NCBI GenBank assembly: GCA_951802195.1 | Contig: OX637626.1 | Location: forward strand, 434,001 to 498,000 | Origin: Tausonia pullulans | Taxonomy: Eukaryota > Basidiomycota > Tremellomycetes > Cystofilobasidiales > Mrakiaceae | DNA length: 64,000 nucleotides | Direction of reading: 5' to 3' | Part shown: piece by piece, positions 55,530-64,000 of the stretch | How the letters are laid out: every line of letters starts with the position of its first letter | Numbering within the stretch: position 1 is the first letter of the stretch | Notes under the pieces: generated by a model | The model's database searches: none | Seen by the model: the letters and a program-made list of their open reading frames with translations, nothing else | What the model was told of the DNA's origin: nothing | Translations under genes and position numbers: made by a program

Positions 55530-56290
55530 ACTGATGTCGCGAACGTCGCCCGAGGACGTCGACTTGGCCCATCGCTTCTCGCTGTACAGTCTCCACCCAG
55601 GGAAGCATACTGCTGCGCCATTCCTCGCCGACGGCACCGCTACACCGCACAACAGGTCCAAGCGATGTGCGCTGTGCCTGACAGCCCCCGTCGAGTCCTT
55701 CTTCCACCTCTTCGACGAGCCGTGTCCCGTCGTGCGCGCTATCTGGTCGGCTGCGGCAGCGCGTGCCTCTCCTTCACTCCCCTCCCATCCTCCCTCTCTC
55801 CAGACGCTCGTCTGCCCGACACCGTCGCCGCCGAGTGCGGTCTTCCTCTTCCACTGCAGCTTTGTAGCCCGGACATGGCGATTCGTCCGGAGGCGGAGGT
55901 ACAGCAAGATCGCAGCCCTCGACCATGTCACGGACCAGGAGATCCGCAAGATCGCGTCTACGATCCGGCAGGCACACCGGCAGTCGAGCACGAGGTGGAT
56001 GGCTCGCAGTGGCCAAATGGATGGGGCTACGGTCGGCGCCGTCATCGATCCTGGGTGAAAAGCAGGTCAAGGAAGGTGAAATATGGCTGGTCCATAGCCA
56101 CTGCTTGATGTGGCTAGTCATCTTGATATCTTACCCTTTCTAATGGGCCTATGCTCATAACCCACCTTTTGCTTTCCTTCCACCTCTTCTTTCATCTTCG
56201 CTCTCCCTCTGTTTAGCTACGACTTACCATCTTTCATAGTATTAACCCGTTATCTACGTATACCCCATGACTTAAGTACACTAAGAACTA
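55530..56290 (+). mobile_element. 5'-truncated LINE-like retroelement with a reverse-transcriptase-type zinc knuckle
   Basis: An open frame from 55534 to 56058 (174 codons) starts directly after the poly(A) run of the previous remnant. It contains DLAHRFSLYSLHPGKH, then CALCLTAPVESFFHLFDEPC followed by PVVRAIW. This spacing (C-x2-C, then H, then C, then W) resembles the zinc-binding segment found at the C-terminus of LINE reverse transcriptases (zf-RVT). The remaining 100 residues are basic. The 3' untranslated part ends with CTACGTATACCCCATGACTT near 56255, matching the first remnant. Reverse transcriptase and endonuclease parts are absent, so the copy lacks nearly all of its 5' end. It could instead be a host gene with a similar Cys motif. 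Confidence 0.5.
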
Positions 56291-57705
56291 TGATACAGGT
56301 GCGTAATTTGTTGGTGAACCGGGAGACAAGACTGGATCGCCTTCATGCAGTTCGACCCTTCCTGTGTCCGGTCCACACAAACCATCGAGTAGCGCCAGCC
56401 CGGATCAGATGCCACCTTCATCACTACAACCCGGCCGTCATCCGCATCGCCCAGGCAAGGTCTTCATGATCATCAACTTACTCGCATCGATCGTATGTCT
56501 AGCCAGCTGCCCCCCATGATGAGGTGGACTTCACAGGATCGGGGGCCGGCCAGTTCGGGAAGCCTCTCGTGCTCCTTCCGAGTCTCTGAGCGTCACAATC
56601 AGGCCCGCGTAGGCCCGATGGGAGGACGAGCCAGAAACATCCCCCGATTCGAAGAAGGGTGGGCGAGACGAGGACCTGTTCGTCCGACTGGGACCAACTT
56701 CTCGGACTTCTGCAGTTTCTGGGCCTCATGCTGCTTGGTTGGTGTCAACATCGTTGACACCATCCTGAGCGCACTTGGATCCACTTCTGCTAACAAATAC
56801 TAGAAGGAGAGAGGCCACGCCAGACCACCACAAACCAGGGGCAGTCGACCGACTGACAAGGACGACCCGCCGTCTGCGAGCGCGACGGGCTTGTTGATGC
56901 CCTTCTGCTTGACTCTTTTCGACCCGGTGATGGAGTGTTGCTGCCTGGGGAGGGATATCGAGGAGCCGCTGATACACTCAGAAGCCTAAAAAACTGACGA
57001 ATCAGGAACGGTAAGACGACCGCAACAAGTCAGGACCCCTCCTTTCACAGCTCCACGGCCAGGCTGACAAACGACGGCTGCGTAGTGCCCGTCTGGACGC
57101 GCTGCCCAACGCGAGTTATGAGCGTGTCGCGGATAGGCATCTGGCAAGGATGGACAGGTGTAGGTCACGGGGACTGAGGGGAAGTCTGCGTAGGCTAACC
57201 TGCCTTCCCCCTTGTCCTTTGTGTAGAGCATACGTGGATCGGACCGCCTGCCGCTTCGCTCGTCTTGAATGACGCTCAGGCAATAGATGGTGCCTCCAAC
57301 GGTTCGTTCACTTCTTAATATGAGATCAGAGGTCTCGATGAAGATGGGTTGATCTATATGAGAGGCGAGGGGGCGAAACCAGCGGAGGTGAGGGAAGGGT
57401 ACAAGGCGAATGGAGGAGGTTGAACAGCAAAGGTGGTAGGTAGGCCAAATGAAAGGTCCATGAAGGGGACAAGGGGAGTAAGCAAAGGTAAGAGGAAGGA
57501 AGAAGGCTAGGCTGAGAAACAAGCGAGTGTGGGTGATGGTCGTGAAGTATTAGAATGAACTGGGGAGAAGCAAACATAGATGGGATGGGTCTGAGGGTGT
57601 AACGGGAGAGCAACAATGGGGCGGGCGGGGGGAAGACCGAGCGAGCGAACGAAGAGAGGGACAGGGATGAAAAAGGGCAAAGCAGAACGTAGAGTAGACG
57701 ATCGT
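56291..57705. other. intergenic, after LINE debris
   Basis: About 1.4 kb have no gene that I can support. A minus-strand frame at 56986-57522 (178 codons) begins with a hydrophobic, signal-like MFLSLAFFLPLTFAYSPCPL and has a handful of Cys residues, so a small secreted protein is possible. It lies directly 3' of the membrane-protein gene and may simply be its 3' untranslated region. Confidence 0.4.
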
Positions 57706-59695
57706 CTAAGCGCGGTCAGCCGGGATCGACCCATAGGTCGGCGGCAGCTCAACATTATCTTGCCCAGCTCCACCCGCCGGGTCGACCCTTCCTCCATCGG
57801 CATGGACGATCACGTTCTCCGCCCCGCGCGAATATCTCCGTCCGTCCTCGCCCATCATCTCTCCGTCGTCGTCGACAGGGCGTCCTCCACCCTCCTCAGG
57901 GACAGCGCCCGTCGCGAGGTGCATCCTGTTGCGCTCCCTCTCCGCCTCGGCGCGCTTGGCCGCTCCAGCAGAGAGCATGCCCGCTCCAACGGCGGATCCC
58001 GCTCCAGCGCCGGCGAATCCAGCCGTCGAGGGCGCGTACTGCGAGGATGAGTACTGCGAGCTCGAACCAGCCGACGAGGGGCCGCGCGAGACACCGCCAG
58101 GGCCAGCGGTCGTGAGCGTGTAGGGCGAGTTGGAATACTGGGACGAGGAATATCCTGCTCCAGCACCGGCACCGGCACCGGCCGCGCCGCTCGCGAGGGT
58201 GGCACCGAGAGGGACGGGCGAGTAGCCTCCCGGGTTGTAGCCTCCTGGGTTGTAGTTGGCGTCGCTGCCGTCGAGATGCGAGGCCTCGGACATCTGCTGG
58301 GGGTATTGAGAGCCGGCGTGGCTGTCACTGTAGGTGTAAGGCTCGACGGCTGGGGCGGCCGCCATGTCGAGGTGGTCGTCGTGCTCGACGGGGCGTCCGC
58401 GGTCGGGGTCGACTACGGAAGGAGTGGTCGGGATGATATCAGGGAGAGCTCGAGCATGATCAGAGATGAGGTAAGGCGCGTACACATTGACTCGTCAAAG
58501 TCCCCGTTGCGGCTGCGGTTCTTCTTACGGCACCAGAAGAAGAGGGCTGCGGCAATAATGATGGCGCCGACAACACCACCGACGGTTCCTCCGACTAGAA
58601 GGCGAGGAGGTTGTAAGCTAAGACAAAAAGCGAGGACAGCAGGGGAGATGAAGACCCACCAATGGCTCCGACTGCAACAGGAAAGGTGGAGGAAAGAGGT
58701 GAAAGAGACGCGTGAGAGCATTCGTCAGCCTTCTCATCCCGGGATGACACCCAAGCGTTGCTTGGGGCCGGCGGCCGGTGACCGCCGCCTCTCGCGCAAA
58801 GAAAAGGGGAAGGGCGGGGGAGGGGGGGAGAGGAAGGCAGACACTCGCGCCACAGGTAACTTCACGCGTCGACCACACGCAGAATAGAGGCCTGAAAGAA
58901 AGAGCCAGCTTTCAAGACTTACTGTTGGTAGAAGCGGAGCTGTTGTTGCCAACGACGTTCGTCTGTGAAGTTAGAGCCGGAAGAGAGGGGTGAGGTCAGC
59001 AAGCCTGTTCGGTTCGCCGAGCGCTGCGAGCACACGAGCGACCGAGCAAGCGCAAAATAAGAGGAGCAAGAGACCCACCTGTGTACTTGTAGTGCCGTCC
59101 GAAGCGGTGATGGTAACGACACTGTTGGAAGCGAGCGTCGAGGGTTAAGAGACAACAAAGGATTAGAAAGGAAGGGGTATAAAACATCAGCCCCTGTCAA
59201 GCGAGCCAAAAGCTCGACTGCCTGCCTGCCTCACGAGCTCCCTCGAGCTCGTCCTAAGCCGCCCTTCTTGCTCGCTCCCTCAGCCGTGAAGACTCACACA
59301 ATCGAAGACGACCTGCCACCGACGGCAGAAGAGCCGGCAGAGCCGTTGCTCAAGCTAGAGACAAATGAGCTCGAGGTAGCCGAGGCCTGGGCAGCCGAGG
59401 TCTGGGTAGTCGAGGTCTGGGCAACTGAGGAAGCTGTTGGTTGCGTGGCGGATGAGGCAGCAGCAGCCGAGGAAGTTGGGGGAACAACAGCCGTCGAAGA
59501 CGTCGGGGCAGCCGTGCTAGACACCGCAGGAGTTGAGCTCGACTGCTGGACAATAGAGCTCGACTCGGGGGCGGCGCTGGAAGTCGAGGTCGAGGAGACG
59601 GCCGGGGTGGACGACGTAGTGTCGGCAGCTGAGGCAGAGGGTTGTGAGATGGCTGTAGACACGTCTTCAACGACAGAAGAGACGACGTCGGACAT
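57706..59695 (-). CDS. single-span membrane protein with Ser/Thr-rich outer domain (Wsc/Mid2-like layout)
   Basis: The N-terminal 135 residues are almost only Ser, Thr, Ala, Val and Pro, as in heavily O-mannosylated cell-wall stress sensors. Short exons add VVVTITASDGTTSTQ and TNVVGNNSSASTNS. One membrane span follows, GAIVGGTVGGVVGAIIIAAA then LFFWCRKKNRSRNGD, with positive residues inside. The cytosolic tail of about 230 residues is rich in Gly, Tyr, Ser and Pro (YNPGGYNPGGYSPV; SSQYSSSQYAPST) and ends AELPPTYGSIP-like at ELPPTYGSIPADRA. At least five introns are present. No signal peptide precedes the Ser/Thr region when starting at ATG 59695, so either it inserts through its span or an upstream exon is missing. 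The family is not certain; the layout suggests a plasma-membrane sensor. Confidence 0.7.
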
Positions 59696-60969
59696 GAGAA
59701 GATTGGTGTTGGGTGTGAGGTAGGTGGAAGTATTCAGCTGGTGGTCGACGACAAGGAAAGCATGCGAGGCAGGTCGAGCGAGCGAGACAGAAGACGGCGG
59801 GAGAGAGAGCCCTAGACCCAGCTGGGTGGGGGGGAAAGGAGGAGAAGCGGGGGGCGGGGTGACGTGAAAGGTCTATAGGAGAGCGAGAAAGGAGCTGGGT
59901 TGCTGATCCCAGGGTGGAAAGGGGAAGAGAAGGGGGGGGGGGGGGCCCGGACGAGGGGAGGCCACGCAAGAGAGGAGGTGAGAGCCCCGCTGGCCATGCC
60001 TCATGGAGAAAGATGAATAGGGGGGAGGAGAGCAACTGACCAGACATGATTTGAGGAGGGACTGTGGGAGCTCTTGAGGGAGCGAAGGGAGTTCAAGTTT
60101 GTATGGGGCAGAGGTTGAGGAGAAGAGAGTGGAAGAAGAGCAGAACGGGTGACCACGGCCCTTTCGCCGACTCGGGCACGCGGGAGGGAAATCAAACCAG
60201 GGTGAAGCCGAGTGGGCGGAGACAAGGCGAGGTGAAAGCCCATTGAGGGACCCTCAGCTGGAAGCCTCGCCCTTACCGCCCTCATTTACGCAGATAGTTT
60301 CTTATGACGTGGTTCATTTCTCTCTTGGGCGTCGTCCCATGCTATCTTCTCTCTCTCATCACAGTGCCATCTCCTTCCTTAGTGCTCTTCTTCAATGCCA
60401 AAATGCGCAAGACCTCATGCTCACGTCCGCCCGGCTTTTCGTCGTGCGACGAAAGGCGTGGGCCGGCGAGACCGGCGCTTACGGCAGCAAAAGAGAGACA
60501 CACACAGTGACACAGCCCTTTTGTTCTTTTTGCACGCAGCAACCTTTTTGAACGCATTCATGCCAATCTCTCAACGGAACATCCTCGCGTGCGCTTGCGG
60601 AGTAGCCGCGTTTGCCGATATTTTGCAGGCTCATTCCTCGTCCTCTCAGAGGCGCCATGAAGTAGGGGCGGCAGCAGGGCAAGTTCAATTGGTAGGTTGT
60701 TGAATAAACCGAGAGAAAAGAGAAGAAGAAGAGAGCAGGGCAGTAGTGAGAGGAGAGGAATGCAAGTGAAAGGGCAGAATGGGCTAGGTTGGTATGGGTA
60801 AGGGCAGGGCAAGAAGGGGAATAAACAGACATTGTCGAGGAGAAAGTGAAGCGAGGGAACGGCACGGACACAGAGACTCAGAGACCCAAGAGAAAAAAGA
60901 AAGAAGAAAGAAGAGAGAAGAGAGATGGGTTTGGAAAAAGAGATCAGAAAGTGCAAGCACTGGCCTCGC
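59696..60969. other. intergenic with a poly-G run
   Basis: About 1.27 kb lie upstream of the membrane-protein gene and downstream of the RING-RRM gene. A 14-base poly-G run is at 59932-59945. The stretch 60720-60945 is purine-rich (AGAGAAAAGA-like). It may hold a 5' leader exon for the membrane-protein gene, but no start with a signal peptide is visible. Confidence 0.45.
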
Positions 60970-63580
60970 TCAGACCCGGAGAGGCAACGCAGCACCGTCA
61001 AAGGCATCCGAGTGCGACGCTCTGGGTGTGCCGCCGACGGGCTTCCTGCTCGCAGGTGAGGGCGTCACGCTCGCCGCCGAGACCCTCCTCGCAGCGCCTT
61101 TCATCGCAGTGGCGACGATCCCCCCGGCAGCAGCGACAGCCGCAGCAGCAACGCCATGTCCGTGACCCGCGAATGGGCTCGACACAGACCGCATGCGGGC
61201 CTGGGCTTGCTGCTGACGATGGTGCTCGCCGACGAGGAGCTGTTGGAGGAGAGGGAGACTCGCCGGATGACCGACGCCGGGGACAACGGAGAGGAAGGGC
61301 GAGTTTGGAACCGAGGGTGCGCCGAGGACGGGGGCGAGGAGTGTGCAGGACGGGTGTGCGAGCACGGAGTAGAGAAGCGAGGCGAGCGCGCGATCCGTCG
61401 GAGCCGCGGGAGTGGGACCATCGAGGAGAGAGGAGAGAAGAGCAGCGGCTCCTAGTGAAAAGAAGGGACTGGTCAGAAAGTGGTCGAGGAGGAAGAGTGT
61501 ACCAGTCAGAAGCCAGCGTACCCTGAAAGGCAATAAGAACAGCGTTCTCCATTCCAGCAAGGTCGGCCTTAGTCAAGATGGTGAGAAGATAGAGGCTAGA
61601 AGTAGAAGTAGCACAGGATCAATAAGTGGCTACCAACGTCAGAAGAGCCGTATGGATGACACACAAAGGGTAGGCACGCTGCAGAGAACAGAAAGAATCC
61701 ATCAGCGCTTGGCCGGAATGGGAGAGTGGTTACATGTTCGCACCTGCTTGACGTAGCTCTTGCGTACAGCCGAGCCGTAAACCGAGGCCGAGCAGAGGTC
61801 AACGAGGCTCGTGAACATGCGGATGTCGGATGGCTGAACCTCGCGCTGGAGCTCAGCAGGGGTCGAGATCTGGAGTAGAAAAGGCAGGTCAGTCTGGGCA
61901 CGTTTTCAAAATAGTCATGCGGTGAGTGAGAGGGATTCACGGTGATTGTGACCCGGCGAGCGCGCTTGCCCGTTCCGAGGAGTTGGTTCTGGCAGGTCTT
62001 GATCACAGCTGCAGCAGCCTTCTTTGAAGTGACCTCGATAAACTGTGAATAAGGAACCCAATCACGTCAAACTCGGTGGCGACTTAGCTGAGCTTAGATG
62101 ACGACTCACGAAGTAATCCTTGGTCTTGCCCTCGTACGGGTCGATCAAGAGGTGGACGGGGTGCGGGTTTTGGGTGGGTTCAGGGAGCGTTCCCTCCGGG
62201 AGGAAGGTAGCGACCATGTCGGGCATGACATCCTGGGTCCGGTGGCAGTCAGAATAGTAATTTGTACACTCGGTGAATGGGAGGAGTGCTCACCCAGCTG
62301 GCGTTGTCGAACCGAAGAACTACAAAGCCGGTATCGTCCTCGATGGGCGGCGCAGACGAAATGCGAGGGCGCAGGGCGTGGTTCGGCAAGAATTTCTTGC
62401 CTGCAGTGTTCTTTGGAGGGGTCTCGGGCGAGAAAGAGACGACAGGAGTGGTACAGGAGGGGCAGCTAAGGATGGATAGACAACAATGATGCTGATGTCA
62501 GCTGTGGCATTCAAAGGCGCAGCAGGGAAGATGAAAGAGTGCCTCACCGCATCGTGCCACCAACGATGTCGGAAACAATGTTCATGCCGCTCGTGAAGCT
62601 AAATAGGGGGAGGTTCGTCAGGGCGTGCATCGATAAAGAACGGCTGAAAGCGCACCATCGCTTGCAGACGAAACAGTCGCAAGGTCCGATCCTGACGCCC
62701 GCCTCCGTAACCGCGTCCTCACAGCAGAGGCAGGCCAACCCAGCCTCCACGGTGAACGACAACGGGAGGGGCTGCGAGACCGAACGCTGCTGCAGGTTAG
62801 GCCTGCTCGGTGTCGTCGCCCTGAAAGCAGGTGAGAGTCCCGAGAGACGCGGCTTGTTGTTGAGGCGAGCGAGTGGGCCAGGCCGGAGAGGAGTCGCTGC
62901 CATCGCAGACGTTGCCGCAGTCGTGGCGTTGCTTTCATCTTCCTTCTCTGAGAAAGGCGAGAGCGGACGCTGGGTGCGAATACGAGATCCCGCCTGGGCA
63001 GATGCCGGCGGGGCAGCGGGGACGATGGAAAGCTTGCGTGCCGGGGGAGGGGGTGTGAAGAAGAACGTGGGGAGCACCTTCCGCGGAGGCGTCGCGGAGA
63101 TCTCGGTCGCGCGGGGAGGCGAGATGGGCGCGACTGTATGCGCAACGACAGAATGGGTAAGTATATGCAGCTCCTTAATGAGGGAGATGGGTACTCACGG
63201 AGATCATCCTCCTCATCGATCGAGCCACCGCGAAGGAGCCGAGAAGCATCACTGTGGACCCGCCGGCGGTTGCGAGGCTCCGTTGTCGTGGCTTTCGAGG
63301 CCAAGAGAAACTCCTCAAGCCCGCCCTTGGCCGTGAACTGCTGAGCCGCCTTCTGGAGCAGGATGGGGTCCTCCTCGTACGCCAGCTGGTCGAAAGACGG
63401 GGGAGAAGCTGGCCGTTCGTTCTCGACCTCATCGGAACGTGAGTGCGCATGCGAGATGAAGGTTGAGCGCGTCCGGCGGCGAGGGACGGTCTTCGGTGCG
63501 GAGGGAGGGGTAGCGGGGAGAGAAGATGAGACGTTCGAGACGGGGCTGCTGTTGAAATAGAGGTTGGGGAGGCGAGACAT
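60970..63580 (-). CDS. protein with a cysteine-only RING-type finger followed by an RRM
   Basis: The start MSRLPNLYFNSSPVSN (ATG 63580) opens a Ser/Pro/Arg-rich part. Exon 1 is 63580-63199 and exon 2 is 63133-62656. A RING-type finger follows: CLCC, 13 residues, CDCFVCKRC and, after 17 residues, CPSC. Its sixth Cys is created by splicing (exon 2 ends TG at 62656 and the next exon starts C at 62598). Then an RRM-like domain: FVVLRFDNASWDV, VHLLIDPYEGKTKDYFFIEV, KAAAAVIKTC and LLGTGKRARRVTIT. Downstream blocks (EVQPSDIRMFTSLVDLCSAS, LLTILTKADLAGMENAVLIA) look folded but are unnamed. The Ala/Gly-rich end stops at 60970-60972. RING plus RRM recalls the Not4/CNOT4 ubiquitin ligase, but the order and spacing differ, so I give no symbol. 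Confidence 0.7.
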
Positions 63581-64000
63581 GGAGAAGGGAGTGGACTGAG
63601 GGAAGGCGAGCGAGCGACGATCAATCACCTTCAGCATGGGTTCCTCGTCGACACTGTTCTCTCCAAGGCAAGCAACCGATTGATGCTCAAGCCCAATGAG
63701 GACACTTGATATGACGACATCCCGCCAAAGACATGTGATGGGATGAGACGAGGGTGTATGCGCGTGGGGGAAGCGACCAGCCACCCTCGTCCTCCCTCCG
63801 CACTGCTCGACCAACAAGGGAAAACAAAGAAACGCACCGTCATCGCCTGACCCCTCCTGCTTCCAGGAGTCTCAAATGCCGCAACGGAGCCCGTCGATAC
63901 CCTCATACGGCCCTTGCTGTCGACCGAACCCAGGGGCGAGCGAAGGAGCGACGACTGTCCGGGGACGGGCGTTGCTGGGAGCGAGGCGGCGGACGCGTTG
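63581..64000. other. upstream region of the RING-RRM gene
   Basis: This last stretch holds the 5' flank of the RING-RRM gene. Its reading frame is open upstream to about 63817, but the added residues show no domain and the ATG at 63580 gives the better start. A further gene may begin beyond the window edge; nothing can be assigned. Confidence 0.4.

Noticed and set aside
56986-57522. 178-codon minus-strand frame with a hydrophobic start, possible small secreted protein
   Set aside because: There is no recognisable domain or regular Cys pattern, and it lies where the 3' untranslated region of the 57706-59695 gene should be. Kept only as a note.

Overview
The window looks like a chromosome piece from a GC-rich, intron-dense basidiomycete, most likely a tremellomycete yeast of the Trichosporonales type. 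Placement at that rank is inference: it rests on the many short introns of roughly 50-100 nt (donors such as GTGAGT, GTCAGT, GTGCGT), the compact gene spacing and the gene content, not on a phylogenetic marker. I recognise 18 protein-coding genes on both strands, one tRNA, one decayed gene, remnants of a LINE-type retroelement and several simple-sequence tracts. Exon borders were read by eye from GT..AG signals that keep the frame. For five genes (peroxin, RSC1, BUD13, SPC25, PPM1) and for NUP98-96 and the methyltransferase the exon lengths sum to an exact multiple of three.

Layout. 885-3065 (+) dysferlin-domain peroxin of the PEX23/24/30 group. 3397-7550 (+) RSC1/RSC2-type chromatin remodeller subunit. 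7674-10407 (-) TRM2 tRNA uracil-54 methyltransferase, divergent from 10561-11629 (+), an EFM7/METTL21-type methyltransferase. 11641-13211 (+) a decayed alpha/beta-hydrolase gene. 13389-19836 (-) a very large coiled-coil protein I cannot name. 20012-23078 (-) MDL1-like mitochondrial ABC transporter, divergent from 23661-24913 (+) BUD13. 25132-28066 (-) SID2/DBF2 mitotic-exit kinase, divergent from 28349-29501 (+) SPC25 kinetochore subunit, followed by 29856-31344 (+) PPM1. 32262-36638 (+) secreted GH3 beta-glucosidase convergent with 37366-38709 (-) secreted GH12 endoglucanase. 39832-41829 (-) NKAP, divergent from 42299-49111 (+) NUP98-96 precursor. 49313-51335 (-) MFS transporter. 51717-54498 (-) GRAM/VASt sterol-transfer protein. 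55311-55396 (-) tRNA-Glu(CUC) with an intron, flanked at 55440-56290 by LINE 3' ends. 57706-59695 (-) single-span membrane protein with a Ser/Thr-rich outer part. 60970-63580 (-) RING plus RRM protein.

Most genes are single-copy housekeeping functions with no operon-like logic. Two local groupings may carry meaning: the head-to-head mitotic pair SID2/SPC25 sharing about 280 bp of promoter, and the tail-to-tail GH3/GH12 pair, which together could convert beta-glucan or xyloglucan into glucose. The least described items are the RING-RRM protein, the large coiled-coil protein, the decayed hydrolase and the LINE debris beside the tRNA gene. I found no CRISPR array and no virus-like or LTR element.
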